Position numbers and translations under genes: made by a program. The notes below the pieces were generated by a model. It saw nothing but the letters and a program-made list of their open reading frames with translations. It made no database searches and had not been told where the DNA came from. Positions 45,819 through 54,481 of a DNA stretch of 64,000 nt are shown piece after piece (position 1 is the first letter of the stretch; the number at the start of each line of letters is the position of its first letter). This stretch comes from Tropicimonas marinistellae (GTDB taxonomy: Bacteria; Pseudomonadota; Alphaproteobacteria; Rhodobacterales; Rhodobacteraceae), in contig NZ_LNCI01000005.1 of the NCBI RefSeq assembly GCF_001509585.1, positions 248,001-312,000 on the forward strand. The letters are read 5' to 3'.

Positions 45819-46859
45819 TCAGTTCTTGGGGGCCGGTACGACGACGAAGTCGCGACCGAGTTCTTCACGGATGCGCTTGCGCAACCCGCCCAGCGTCAGC
45901 GAGGCGATCTGGCAGCCTGCGCAGGCGCCTTTCATCTCGACCGAGACCTTGTTGCCCTCGACGTCGAGCAGCACCACGTCGCCGCCATCTGCCTGAAACA
46001 CCGGCCGCATCTCCTCGATCACGCGGGCGATCACGATTGCCTCCTGGGCTGATGTGCGGCCCGATCGGGCGGGCTCGGGCGTGATCACCGGCGCAGGCGA
46101 AAGCTTTGCGGCATTGGCGGGTTTGACCTTGATAGGCTGGATCGAGATCGGTTCCGGTGCCGGCGTTACGGGCGGTGGCGGCGGCATGTCGGGGATCACG
46201 AAACCGGTCGCCTTCTTCTTCGGCGCAGGCGCCGGGGCGGCACCGAACACAAACGCTTCGTCCGCCGAAATCACGCCCTCGGCCACCATCGCGGCATTCA
46301 CGTCGGACAGCAGTTCCTCCAGCGGCTCAGCGCAGGAGGAACATCCGCCCCCAGCCTTGGTGTAGAAGGTCACCATTTCCATTGTCGTCAGCTTGTTGGT
46401 GCGGATCGCACGCTCGATCATCCCGGCATCCACGGCAAAACACTTGCAGATCAGCGCGCCTTCCTCGTGGTCGTCCTCATCGAGTTCTTCGCCTTTCCAG
46501 GCCGCCACGGCGGCTGTGAGAGCCTCCTGACCCATCACCGAGCAATGCATCTTCTCTGGCGGCAACCCACCGAGAAACTCCGCAATGTCCTGGTTGGTCA
46601 GCGCGCGGGCCTCGTCGATCGTCTTGCCGATCACGAGTTCTGTCAGCGCCGAGGAAGAGGCGATAGCCGAGCCACATCCGAATGTCTGAAACTTCGCGTC
46701 TTCAATGACATCCGTTTCGGGGTTAACCTTGAGCATCAGCTTCAGCGCGTCGCCGCATGAAAGCGAGCCGACCTCGCCCACTGCGTTCGCTTCAGCCAGC
46801 GCTCCGGCGTTGCGCGGATTGAAGAAGTGATCCTTGACCTTGTCGCTGTAATCCCACAT
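45819..46859 (-). CDS. nifU: Fe-S scaffold protein NifU (three-domain)
   Basis: A 346-residue modular scaffold. The IscU-like domain carries Cys in [22 protein letters not shown] and [11 protein letters not shown]. The central [2Fe-2S] domain has LICKCFAV and [11 protein letters not shown] Pro/Ala-rich linker (about 215-265) and the C-terminal Nfu domain with the cluster motif [15 protein letters not shown] follow. Clusters made with NifS are passed to NifH and NifB. It lies 11 bp after iscA. Confidence 0.96.
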   Translation of the reverse strand: MWDYSDKVKDHFFNPRNAGALAEANAVGEVGSLSCGDALKLMLKVNPETDVIEDAKFQTFGCGSAIASSSALTELVIGKTIDEARALTNQDIAEFLGGLPPEKMHCSVMGQEALTAAVAAWKGEELDEDDHEEGALICKCFAVDAGMIERAIRTNKLTTMEMVTFYTKAGGGCSSCAEPLEELLSDVNAAMVAEGVISADEAFVFGAAPAPAPKKKATGFVIPDMPPPPPVTPAPEPISIQPIKVKPANAAKLSPAPVITPEPARSGRTSAQEAIVIARVIEEMRPVFQADGGDVVLLDVEGNKVSVEMKGACAGCQIASLTLGGLRKRIREELGRDFVVVPAPKN

Positions 46860-46870
46860 CCGGTCTCTCC

Positions 46871-47191
46871 TCAGCAGAAGGATTTGCCGCAGCCGCAGCT
46901 CTTGGTGGCATTCGGGTTATTGAAGACGAAGCCGGACCCCTCGAGCGAGGAAACGTAGTCAATGGTCGTGCCCGCGAGATGTTCCTGACTTGCCGGGTCA
47001 ACCAGGACCAGAACGCCGTCGGCGTTGATCACCGCATCGTCATCCTGCTGGTCCAGTTCCAGGGCCATTCCATACTTCAGCCCGGCGCAACCGCCGTCCT
47101 GCACCATCACCCGCAACCCGGCGACCTGCTGGCCGGCCCCGTCGATCGCGGCGCGGATGGCATCCTTCGCACTGTCGGTGAGTTCGAGCAT
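46871..47191 (-). CDS. Nif-specific IscA-type Fe-S assembly protein
   Basis: A 106-residue A-type carrier (IscA-nif/HesB). The Cys ligands are in [12 protein letters not shown] and the C-terminal [13 protein letters not shown] 47191 starts [16 protein letters not shown]. It is the first gene of the iscA-nifU-nifS-nifV operon, with a sigma-54 promoter 42-57 bp upstream of the ATG. Confidence 0.93.
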   Translation of the reverse strand: MLELTDSAKDAIRAAIDGAGQQVAGLRVMVQDGGCAGLKYGMALELDQQDDDAVINADGVLVLVDPASQEHLAGTTIDYVSSLEGSGFVFNNPNATKSCGCGKSFC

Positions 47192-47232
47192 GTTTTTCTC
47201 CTGATGAAGGTATCGCGCTTTGGGTCTTGGTA

Positions 47233-47248
47233 AGCACGCATCGTGCCA
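47233..47248 (-). promoter_or_regulatory. Sigma-54 promoter of the iscA-nifUSV-mod-rpoN operon
   Basis: On the minus strand TTGGCACGATGCGTGCTT has GG and GC 10 bases apart. The -12 element is TGC rather than TTGC. It is 42 bp upstream of the iscA-nif ATG; the predicted transcript start is near 47222. Confidence 0.8.
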
Positions 47249-47329
47249 AGCTATCATTCTGTTACTTTTCAGATGCTTGTGGTTTGCGTCGGTCCGCCGA
47301 AGACACACGACCACGATGCGACAATGACG

Positions 47330-47345
47330 TGTTTCAGACAGCACA
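47330..47345. promoter_or_regulatory. NifA upstream activator site of the iscA-nifU operon
   Basis: TGTTTCAGACAGCACA is a perfect TGT-N10-ACA centred about 91 bp upstream of the -24 element of the minus-strand promoter at 47233-47248. Confidence 0.75.
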
Positions 47346-47419
47346 ACGCCGACAAAATCGATTTCGGCGGCTTCGCGGGCACGGAAATTGCTGTGAGTTG
47401 CGTGTGCCGGGGACGTGCG

Positions 47420-47914
47420 TCAGGCGCCGTCAGCGGACGGATCTTCCTCCGCCAGACGGGCCTCGACATGGGCAAGGATTGCAGCGGCACCGAACCGATC
47501 CGACGGATCGAGCCGCACGCAGTGGAGCAGCGCTTCGCGCGCGGGCTCCGTCCGCCCGCGCCTCAGGTGACAATAGCCCCAGGCGATCAGGGCCTGCAGG
47601 TAGAGCCCGGGGGCAAACTCCGCCTCGCTGAATGAAGCGTCGCTCGGGGAAACCGTGCGCCAATCGGCGGAAATGTTCAGCCTTCGCGCGGCGTGACACA
47701 GGAGCGCTTCACAGTGTTCCAGCGCCTCGATGTAACGATGATTGTAGAAATAGAACCGATAGGCACCCAGGCGGACATCGATGTCCTCCGGTGCCAGTTC
47801 GAGCGCCTCGAGCAATGCGGCTTCTGTCGCGGCAGGATCGCTGCGGGCCCGCCGGGCGCCGCGCTCCAGAAGTCCGAGCGCGGCAGCGCTGTCATGCCGG
47901 GGCGGCGGCGCCAT
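47420..47914 (-). CDS. TPR-like protein at the end of the nifENX operon, function unknown
   Basis: A 164-residue helical protein. Repeats resembling TPRs are visible (ATEAALLEALELAPEDIDVR, IEALEHCEALLCHA, AREALLHCVRLDPSDRFGAA). The ATG at 47914 overlaps the end of nifQ by 23 bases, so it belongs to the nifE operon as its last gene. I do not know a nif function for it; an adaptor role in cofactor assembly or protein interaction is a guess. Confidence 0.7.
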   Translation of the reverse strand: MAPPPRHDSAAALGLLERGARRARSDPAATEAALLEALELAPEDIDVRLGAYRFYFYNHRYIEALEHCEALLCHAARRLNISADWRTVSPSDASFSEAEFAPGLYLQALIAWGYCHLRRGRTEPAREALLHCVRLDPSDRFGAAAILAHVEARLAEEDPSADGA

Positions 47915-48470
47915 TTCCGGATTCCTCGGGTGCGAAACACCCATCCCTCTCGTCACAGGAATCGCAACTCGGCGAGAGGCAGAGCGCGAAGTCGCTGTCC
48001 GAACAGATCTGGCGGTAGAAGAACTTCTTCCATCGCATGTTCTGTGAATTGGCGGAGTGAATCCGCGGGAAGTGCCGCGCCATCATCTCGCTCAGCGCAA
48101 GCCGGCTCGGAAGTCCGAGGTCCTCCCACAAGTGACGCGGCTCCAGCGCCCGGCGGCCGATGATCGCCGCCAGCCAGTGACTTTCGGGTGTTGCATGCCC
48201 GCCCCGCCAAAGAAGCAGCAGTGCAATCGCCTCCTGATCCGGCAAACGCGCGGGCTCGGGCGCATCGAGATCCGGCAGGGTCAGGTTGGGAAACCAGGTG
48301 TCGTTCAGATCTGCGAGTTGGGCCGGGACGAGGCCGAGACGTTCCGGCAGAGTCCCCAGCCCCGCTTCACGTTCACGCAGGCCATGGGCCAGGATGCAGG
48401 CGAAGTCCGAGCGAACCAACGCCCGGAGGTCCGGCACTGAGCGAAGCGATGGTTCAATCGAGAGTTGCAT
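47892..48470 (-). CDS. nifQ: Molybdenum-sulfur cofactor protein NifQ
   Basis: A 192-residue protein. The C-terminal motif CLSPSCDSCDERDGC matches the NifQ signature C-x4-C-x2-C-x5-C that binds a Mo-Fe-S cluster. The helical core includes RHLWEDLGLPSRLALSEMM and NMRWKKFFYRQIC. NifQ delivers molybdenum to NifEN/NifH during FeMo-cofactor synthesis. It overlaps fdxB by 17 bases and the TPR-like gene by 23. Confidence 0.94.
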   Translation of the reverse strand: MQLSIEPSLRSVPDLRALVRSDFACILAHGLREREAGLGTLPERLGLVPAQLADLNDTWFPNLTLPDLDAPEPARLPDQEAIALLLLWRGGHATPESHWLAAIIGRRALEPRHLWEDLGLPSRLALSEMMARHFPRIHSANSQNMRWKKFFYRQICSDSDFALCLSPSCDSCDERDGCFAPEESGNGAAAPA

Positions 48471-48750
48471 GGGTCTGGCAATCTGTAGGGCAGACCCGGT
48501 TGCAGGCGCCGCATCCGATGCAATTGTCAGGTTCGGCCATCACCATGACCCGACGCTCGATGTCGTCCTCATAGTCCTCGTCGTCCAGTTCAACGACCAT
48601 GCCTTCATCGGTGACCCCCTTCAGGGTCATCACGTCGCGACCGCAGACCTTGTAGCAGCGGCCGCAACCGATGCATTTCTTGTCGTCGATCTCCATCAGG
48701 AACTCGGGGATGTACTCCACGCCGCCCCGATTGTAGGCCACCATCGGCAT
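48454..48750 (-). CDS. fdxB: 2[4Fe-4S] ferredoxin FdxB (FdIII type)
   Basis: A 98-residue ferredoxin with CIGCGRCYKVCGRD and CIGCGACNRVCPTDC, separated by an acidic segment (ELDDEDYEDDIE). This matches the nif-linked ferredoxin III (FdxB), located between the nifX-associated genes and nifQ as in R. capsulatus. It is probably an electron donor in cofactor assembly. Confidence 0.93.
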   Translation of the reverse strand: MPMVAYNRGGVEYIPEFLMEIDDKKCIGCGRCYKVCGRDVMTLKGVTDEGMVVELDDEDYEDDIERRVMVMAEPDNCIGCGACNRVCPTDCQTHATLD

Positions 48751-48753
48751 CGG

Positions 48754-48960
48754 TCAGACTCCCTCGGCCTTCTTGGCTGCCTTCAGTTCCTTGCGCGCCG
48801 CCGCGAGTTCCTTGAAGACCTCGAAGGTTTCCTGCGCAACTTCCGGGATCTTCTCCCAATCGGTCGGCAGTTCTTCCGATAGGTCATGCAGGTTCATCTT
48901 TGCATTGGTGGAGCGCATGGAGAGCTTCTTCACCTTGGCCTGGAGTTCTTCGACACTCAT
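48754..48960 (-). CDS. DUF683 (NifX-associated, CCE_0567-type) protein
   Basis: A 68-residue, highly charged helical protein (VEELQAKVKKLSMRSTNAKM then LHDLSEELPTDWEKIPEVAQ). It is of the small family usually encoded next to nifX and fdxB in diazotrophs. It probably forms a helical bundle. Its function is not established. It begins 138 bp after the DUF269 gene and ends 3 bp before fdxB. Confidence 0.88.
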   Translation of the reverse strand: MSVEELQAKVKKLSMRSTNAKMNLHDLSEELPTDWEKIPEVAQETFEVFKELAAARKELKAAKKAEGV

Positions 48961-49098
48961 GACGGGGTCCTTTTCGGTTTGACGGGTGCCGCACGCAACC
49001 GGCGGCGCGCGGCCGTCCGGCCGCTGGAGGGTTTCAATTCTATGTTCGGTCGCTGCTTTCTTGCCGGTCCTGGCAAAAGCAGTGTCGCGATCCGGCCA

Positions 49099-49569
49099 TC
49101 AGGCGCGCGCCGCGTCGGGGTATTTCTCGATCGTGCTGACGGCGTCGGCGACCAGCTTCTCGCCCGCCTCGGCGAGCTTGGCGTAGGTCACGAAGCCGAA
49201 GCGATGAACGTCGCGCAGATGCTTGGATATCACCACGAGCTTGCCGGCGATGAGCACGATGCGGCCAAACCCTTCGTGGCTCATCTTTTGCATCTGGCTG
49301 GCCATGCAGCCGGTTTCCTTTTCGATCATCAGCCCGATGGCATCGTAGAACTTTCCGATGCGCCACATGACATCCGGGTCCGGGTCGCCGATGATCGGAA
49401 TGTCGCGGCGCTCCTCCTTGGTGACGATGAATTCCGACATCAACTCGGCATCGCTCTTGTCGTCCCAAGTGCCATAACTGTCCTCGGCACGGATTACCGC
49501 GGCAAGTTGTGTCAGGAACGGGCTGTCGGTCATTTCGCCCCCGCGCGGGGCCTCGGCGACTTCGCTCAT
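49099..49569 (-). CDS. NifX-associated nitrogen fixation protein (DUF269)
   Basis: A 156-residue protein of the DUF269 family. Recognisable are FLTQLAAVIRAEDSYGTWD, SDAELMSEFIVTKEERR and GRIVLIAGKLVVISKHLRDV. These proteins always accompany nifX; their biochemical role is unclear. ATG 49569 overlaps the nifX stop (ATGA). Confidence 0.93.
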   Translation of the reverse strand: MSEVAEAPRGGEMTDSPFLTQLAAVIRAEDSYGTWDDKSDAELMSEFIVTKEERRDIPIIGDPDPDVMWRIGKFYDAIGLMIEKETGCMASQMQKMSHEGFGRIVLIAGKLVVISKHLRDVHRFGFVTYAKLAEAGEKLVADAVSTIEKYPDAARA

Positions 49570-50054
49570 TGGGCGCATCCTTCGCTCTCGTAATCGTCGT
49601 CCATGAAACTTGGCTTCTCGTCGCGGCCGAGGATCTTCCTCAGAAACGGCGGCGGCGTACCCTGAAGCATGGTCTGAACTTGTTCCAGTACCGCCGAGAT
49701 CGGCTCCGGCGCCTTCCGCTTGATCGGATGCACGCCCGCTTTCACCACCTTGGCCGCCGACGGCCCGCCGATCGCCAGCGCGAAAAGGAGTGCGCAGCCC
49801 TCCAGAGCGTCGACCTTGGGCGTGATCTTGTCGTCGATATCGTCGTGCTTGCCCGATTGTGCCGTCACGTCGTCGAAGGCCACGGCCTCCACGAAACTCG
49901 CGCTATTGGAGGTCACATCGTAGATGGCAAATTTCTTCGCCGATCCGAAATGCGCGTTGAGATTTTCCAGGTCGTTGGTGGCAATGGCCACGCGCAGGGG
50001 TTTCTCCGCGCCGGGCTGCGTCTCCGTTTCAATGAGTCGCAATCTGCGGGACAT
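49566..50054 (-). CDS. nifX: Nitrogen fixation protein NifX
   Basis: A 162-residue protein with the NifX/dinitrogenase iron-molybdenum cofactor-binding fold (RVAIATNDLENLNAHFGSAK, FAIYDVTSNSA, LLFALAIGGPSAAKVVKAGV). It holds NifB-co or the VK-cluster between NifB and NifEN. ATG 50054 has GAGGAG upstream and overlaps the nifN end by 26 bases. Confidence 0.95.
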   Translation of the reverse strand: MSRRLRLIETETQPGAEKPLRVAIATNDLENLNAHFGSAKKFAIYDVTSNSASFVEAVAFDDVTAQSGKHDDIDDKITPKVDALEGCALLFALAIGGPSAAKVVKAGVHPIKRKAPEPISAVLEQVQTMLQGTPPPFLRKILGRDEKPSFMDDDYESEGCAQ

Positions 50055-51420
50055 GTTCGAACTCCTCGGGAATGGGCGCGGCGCCGAAATCTTCCGGTTT
50101 TGCGCGGTGATGCTGGGCAAGGACGATATTGGCGATCTCGTAGAGAAAGGCGCGCGTGCCACGGTAGCCGACGCGGCAGATGTCCTGGGCGCCCAGCCTG
50201 TCGTTGATCGGAAAACCTGCGCGCAGGAGCGGCAGATGCAGACGGTGCGCGGCATGCCGGCCGTGGGCATGGGTGACAAGCAGTTGTGCGCCGGTGCCGG
50301 ACGCCAGGTGTTCGAAGTCGCCCAGATCGCCGACGACGACCTCCTCCGCCGGCACCCGTTCGGTGATACCGTTGGCGGTGGTCGTGGTGACGGCGGTCAC
50401 GATCTCGGCCCCGAGCCCGCTCAGGCAGCTGGAGAGCGCGAAGAGCAGATCCGGATCCGCAGCGACGGCAACCTTCAGCCCGCCAATGTGGAAATGTGCG
50501 TCCAACGACGCGTCTATCAGCCGGGCGCGGTCGCGTTTTACGGACGGCGGTGCATCCTGCTGGCCGGACAGCCCCATGAGCGTGCGCACCAGTGCATCAA
50601 CTGGCTTGAGACCCGTCACGGACTGGAAAATCCGATATGGCGCGAAAGTGCGATCTTCGATCAGCTTGGCCGCGGGGCGCATGCTCTCGCCGATGGCCAG
50701 CGTGAAGGCGCTCTCCACCATCCGCCCGATATCGTCGAGCCGTGTCCCACCGAGCGACGTTCCCGCCCAGTTTTCCGAAACATGACCGTCAAGCGACGAG
50801 GAGAGATCCGGCAGAACGATGGGTTCCAGCCCAAAGGCGCGGATCAACCTGACGATCTCTTCGATCTCTGCAGGCGTGAGGGCGGAACCGCAAAGCAGGT
50901 TCACCTGCCGGGGATTGGTGGATTTGAAGACCGGGTCGATGGACGGCACCAGGGTCTCGACAATGGCTTCGACGGCGCGCGCCCAGCCGTCTTCCAGCCC
51001 GCCGGCGAAATCCGGTGTCGAGGCGTAGACGATGGCGGTATCGGCGAAGTCGGTACGCCGGGTGACGATTTCCCTCAACTCGCCGACCACATCCTCACCA
51101 CGGGTTTCGGTAAGCGCGGTGGAGGCGATGCCGATGAAACGGGGGTTGGATTTCTTCCGCAGGTTCTCGATGGCCTCCTCGATCTGCTCGGCGCCACCGA
51201 GGATGGTGGAGACCTCGTTCATTGCCGTGGTCTGCAACGGCACCGCTTCCTTGAAGTGGCGAACCAGGTGAACCATCGCGAAGGCGGTGCAGCCTTGGGA
51301 ACCATGGAAAAGCGGCACCGCGCCCTCGATTCCGAGATAGGCAAGCGCCGCACCGAGCGGCGCGGAGGATTTGAGCGGGTTGGTCGAGAGCGCCCGTTTC
51401 GGATGGGTGAGCTTGGCCAT
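50029..51420 (-). CDS. nifN: FeMo-cofactor assembly scaffold subunit NifN
   Basis: A 463-residue NifK-like subunit of the NifEN scaffold. It starts MAKLTHPKRALSTNPLKSSA and has the FHGSQGCTAFAMVHLVRHFK motif shared with NifK. ASTALTETRGEDVVGEL and the late THAHGRHAAHRLHLPLLRAG are also recognisable. With NifE it matures NifB-co to FeMo-co. ATG 51420 lies 1 bp after the nifE stop. Confidence 0.95.
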   Translation of the reverse strand: MAKLTHPKRALSTNPLKSSAPLGAALAYLGIEGAVPLFHGSQGCTAFAMVHLVRHFKEAVPLQTTAMNEVSTILGGAEQIEEAIENLRKKSNPRFIGIASTALTETRGEDVVGELREIVTRRTDFADTAIVYASTPDFAGGLEDGWARAVEAIVETLVPSIDPVFKSTNPRQVNLLCGSALTPAEIEEIVRLIRAFGLEPIVLPDLSSSLDGHVSENWAGTSLGGTRLDDIGRMVESAFTLAIGESMRPAAKLIEDRTFAPYRIFQSVTGLKPVDALVRTLMGLSGQQDAPPSVKRDRARLIDASLDAHFHIGGLKVAVAADPDLLFALSSCLSGLGAEIVTAVTTTTANGITERVPAEEVVVGDLGDFEHLASGTGAQLLVTHAHGRHAAHRLHLPLLRAGFPINDRLGAQDICRVGYRGTRAFLYEIANIVLAQHHRAKPEDFGAAPIPEEFEHVPQIATH

Positions 51421-51421
51421 C

Positions 51422-52999
51422 TCAGCAATCCTCGAAATCGGTCTGGGACGAGACGAAACTGCCAATGCCCTCTCCCGCAGCGGCGTTCGGCCGCTCCGCC
51501 GATGCCTGCGTGACGCGCACCGAAGGGATCGGAGTCGCGCCCTCGGTCGAGGCATTGGTCACCGGGCAGGTTCCACGCAAAGGCGGGACATAGCCGCCCA
51601 GATCGGGCAGCGGTTCATCCCACGGCGCCGGGCCGCGCAGATCCGCCCACATCGGGTTGTTCAGCGCCCGGTCGATGGCGCGCACCAGATCGAGCATGCC
51701 CATGTAACCGGCATATGGTTCGTGCTTCTCCTGGTTCACGTCGACCCAGGGCACCTTTGCCTTGAGCGCCACGAACTGGGAGCGGCCGCCCGACATGAGC
51801 ACGTCCGCGCCCGCCTCTTTCAGCAGTCGGTACATATCCTTAGGCGCCATGTTGTCGAACATGTGCGCGTCGGTTTGCATGATCTCCTTGACGCGCTCCT
51901 TGTCCTCCTCGGTGGCCTTGCGGACGGAGGTGCCGATCACCTCCATGCCGAGTTCCTGCAAGGCCGCCACCACCGACCAGGACTTGTGCCCGCCCGTGTA
52001 GAGCAGCACCTTCTTGCCCTCGACCTTCGGGCGATAGGCGTTCAGCTCCGCCCAGATCTTCGCCTCCTCCTCGGCGATGAGCGTCTCGCAGCGGTCGAGC
52101 AGATCTTCGTCCGCGCCCCGCTCGACCAGCATCCGGCACATGGTGCGCAGCGCGTCGGAGGTATCGGAGATGCCGTAGAAGGACCCTTCGAAGAAGGGGA
52201 TGCCGTGACGCTCCTCCAGCTTGCGCGCAACATTGATCAGTGCCTTGGAGCACACCATCATCGTCACCTTCGCGCGGTGCATCATGGCGACCTGACGGTA
52301 ACGCGCGTCTGCGGACATGGAGCCGAGGATGCGGATGCCGAGGCGGTCGAGCAGCGGTTTGACCTGCCACAACTCACCCGAGAGGTTGTAGTCGCCCACG
52401 ATGTTGATGTCGTAGGGCGTGCATTCCTCCGGCTCCAGCGTGCCGATGACGTGATCCAGCATCGCCTCGCCGGCGAGCTTGTTGCCCAGGTTCTTGGACC
52501 CGACATAGCCCGGGGCGTTGATCGGGATACATGGGGTGCCGAATTTCGCCGTCGCGGCCTTGCACACCGCGTCGATATCGTCGCCGATCAGCGCCGGAAC
52601 GCAGGTGGAATAGACGAACACGGCCGGGGGTTGCTCTACGCCTATCACCTCACGGATGGCGCGAAAGAGCTTCTTTTCGCCGTATCCCATAACGATATCG
52701 AGTTCTGTCAGATCGGTGGTGAAACCCGTGCGATAGCGTTCGGAGCCAGAGGAGGCAGCGCCGCGATTGTCCCAACCATTGCCCTCGCAGGCAAGTGGTG
52801 CGTGCACAAGATGCGCAACGTCTACAATCGGTTGCAGGGCAATCTTCGCCCCATCGAAGGCACAACCGCCCGCCGCCGCGCCGGGCGTGAGCGGCTTGGC
52901 GCAGCCCTTCTTTCGCTGCTGCTCGGACTTGCTGACATTCGTCCCGCAGGCAGGTTCGTCGAAAACGTCGGCAATCTTGTTTTTCAGCGCGTCGGCCAT
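51422..52999 (-). CDS. nifE: FeMo-cofactor assembly scaffold subunit NifE
   Basis: A 525-residue NifD-like subunit. Conserved features are GCAFDGAKIALQPIVDVAHL, the cluster-region Cys in YSTCVPALIGDDIDAVC, INIVGDYNLSGELW and the late NQEKHEPYAGYMGM. A proline/Thr-rich C-terminal tail of about 60 residues is longer than in many NifE proteins. It is the first gene of nifE-nifN-nifX and has a sigma-54 promoter 29 bp upstream. Confidence 0.95.
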   Translation of the reverse strand: MADALKNKIADVFDEPACGTNVSKSEQQRKKGCAKPLTPGAAAGGCAFDGAKIALQPIVDVAHLVHAPLACEGNGWDNRGAASSGSERYRTGFTTDLTELDIVMGYGEKKLFRAIREVIGVEQPPAVFVYSTCVPALIGDDIDAVCKAATAKFGTPCIPINAPGYVGSKNLGNKLAGEAMLDHVIGTLEPEECTPYDINIVGDYNLSGELWQVKPLLDRLGIRILGSMSADARYRQVAMMHRAKVTMMVCSKALINVARKLEERHGIPFFEGSFYGISDTSDALRTMCRMLVERGADEDLLDRCETLIAEEEAKIWAELNAYRPKVEGKKVLLYTGGHKSWSVVAALQELGMEVIGTSVRKATEEDKERVKEIMQTDAHMFDNMAPKDMYRLLKEAGADVLMSGGRSQFVALKAKVPWVDVNQEKHEPYAGYMGMLDLVRAIDRALNNPMWADLRGPAPWDEPLPDLGGYVPPLRGTCPVTNASTEGATPIPSVRVTQASAERPNAAAGEGIGSFVSSQTDFEDC

Positions 53000-53027
53000 T
53001 GGGGCCCCCTGTTCTTTGCACTAGCAA

Positions 53028-53043
53028 AGCAAGCCCCATGCCA
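53028..53043 (-). promoter_or_regulatory. Sigma-54 promoter of the nifENX operon
   Basis: On the minus strand TTGGCATGGGGCTTGCTT has GG and GC 10 bases apart, an excellent consensus match, 29 bp upstream of the nifE ATG. Confidence 0.87.
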
Positions 53044-53125
53044 ACCCGCCTGCGCCTCCTAATGCATTGACAGATGGTGAAATTTCGGGAGATCAGACGC
53101 ATCACGCCATGACCTGGACCACCAA

Positions 53126-53141
53126 TGTCAGGAACGCGACA
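53126..53141. promoter_or_regulatory. NifA upstream activator site of nifE
   Basis: TGTCAGGAACGCGACA is a perfect TGT-N10-ACA centred about 92 bp upstream of the -24 element. It lies between nifE and the end of the nnrS gene, in a stretch without a gene. Confidence 0.78.
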
Positions 53142-53213
53142 CCGACATTATTGCCCAGTGTGAAAGCCCTACCCCTGTGAATGACGGTTTCTTCAGGCGG
53201 TTGTCGCCTGACG

Positions 53214-54380
53214 TCAGGCGGACCGCAGATGCCGATGCGCATAGAGCAGCGCAATGCCCCCGAACGCCACGATCCAGCCGATCGCAGCGAGGAACTGCAT
53301 CGCCAGTGTGAAATCGGGGAAGATACCTGCCGTGGCGCGCAACACGGCGGCGGCGACGAGACATAGATAGAGAAACTGGGAGCCGGGCAAAGCCACAAGC
53401 GGGCCGCCGCTATGGGCCAGCGTGGCGCGAGTCATGACGGCCAACGTGGTCACGCCAACCGCGCCAACGGTCCACAGGTGCAGCGCCGGTGATGTCCCAG
53501 CCCCGCCCATTGTTGCGGCGCCAAGAGCAAGAGCGCCCACGGGCAGGAAGGCGTAGCCCGCGTGGAGAACCCAAAGGAGCGGGTCGGAAAGCGTTTTCAG
53601 GGATTGCCAGGATCGCATGCGCCACACATGCAGTGCACCCGCCAGCAAAAGCAGGCCACCGGCGACCCGGGCCTCCGGCCAGATGGCCCAGACCACCAGA
53701 GCCACTCCTATAACCACATGGCACAGGATGTCGTACCCACCGGCAGGCAAGGGCAGCGGTCCCTGCCCCCGCCGGTTGAGCCAGTTGCGTGTAAAGTTCG
53801 GCGCGATGCGACCGCCGACGACGGAAATCAGAAAAACCGCCGCGCCGATACCGAGGCGCGCGCCGAAACCCTGCGCAGCCGGCCAGCCTTGTGCCACCTC
53901 CCATAGGTACAGCGCATCGGCCAGCGTGAAAACGGCGAGCGCCCCGAGCACTGCCAGATTACGCCAGTTCTCAGAGACCAGGATCTGGCGTCCGACGATG
54001 AAACAGAGCGTCAGCGGCATGGCAAGTTCGAGCAAAGCCAACGGAAGTATCGGCACCATGCCGAGGCCGAGCATTGCCAATCGCGCGAGCGCCCAAGCGA
54101 GCCAGAGACCTGCCAGCGCCCTGCCCCTTAGGGGCGATTGCTTGGTCCAGCTCGGCGCCGCAGTCAGCAGGAAGCCTGCCATGGCGGCGGATAGGTAGCC
54201 GAACAGCATCTCATGAACGTGCCAGGCAAATGGGTCTGCCAATGGAATCGCGCCGGTCAGAACAGCGAGCCACAGCGCCATCGCCAAAGCGCCCCAAATC
54301 GCGGCGCCCAGGAAAAAGGGCCGAAAACCGGCGGAAAACACCGGCAGTCGGTCGATGAAGGCGGTGCTTGGCACGGTCAT
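53214..54380 (-). CDS. nnrS: NnrS family membrane protein
   Basis: A 388-residue, very hydrophobic protein with about twelve predicted helices. Family features include FSAGFRPFFLGAAIWGALAM near the start, FAWHVHEMLFGYLSAAMAGF with His pairs, GGRIAPNFTRNWL, and LHLWTVGAVGVTTLAVMTRA with LAHSGGP. NnrS proteins are heme/copper membrane proteins linked to resistance to NO stress. ATG 54380 starts the conserved part. It lies between the nifK terminator and the nifE promoter, an unusual place; protection of nitrogenase from NO is a plausible inference. Confidence 0.87.
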   Translation of the reverse strand: MTVPSTAFIDRLPVFSAGFRPFFLGAAIWGALAMALWLAVLTGAIPLADPFAWHVHEMLFGYLSAAMAGFLLTAAPSWTKQSPLRGRALAGLWLAWALARLAMLGLGMVPILPLALLELAMPLTLCFIVGRQILVSENWRNLAVLGALAVFTLADALYLWEVAQGWPAAQGFGARLGIGAAVFLISVVGGRIAPNFTRNWLNRRGQGPLPLPAGGYDILCHVVIGVALVVWAIWPEARVAGGLLLLAGALHVWRMRSWQSLKTLSDPLLWVLHAGYAFLPVGALALGAATMGGAGTSPALHLWTVGAVGVTTLAVMTRATLAHSGGPLVALPGSQFLYLCLVAAAVLRATAGIFPDFTLAMQFLAAIGWIVAFGGIALLYAHRHLRSA

Positions 54381-54399
54381 TCGCGGCACTCCAGAAGTC

Positions 54400-54430
54400 A
54401 GAAAAGACCGGCCGCACGAGGCGGCCGGTT
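54400..54430 (-). terminator. Rho-independent terminator after nifK
   Basis: On the minus strand a perfect 9-bp stem (ACCGGCCGC / GCGGCCGGT, 5-base loop) is followed by CTTTTC. It lies 52 bp after the nifK stop and just before the nnrS ATG, so it separates nifHDK from nnrS at least partly. Confidence 0.8.
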
Positions 54431-54481
54431 GGAGGTACACGGTCGCGCCTCCAGACGGAAGCCGCACCCGTGACAGGGAGC

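Noticed and set aside
48961-49098. Possible promoter in the DUF269-DUF683 gap (TTGCC...GGCAA inverted repeat)
   Set aside because: No GG-N10-GC core in the right orientation was found; the genes are best read as one operon.
53102-53398. 98-codon minus-strand frame overlapping the nnrS end
   Set aside because: It overlaps nnrS in another frame and covers the nifE NifA site at 53126-53141, so it is not a likely gene.
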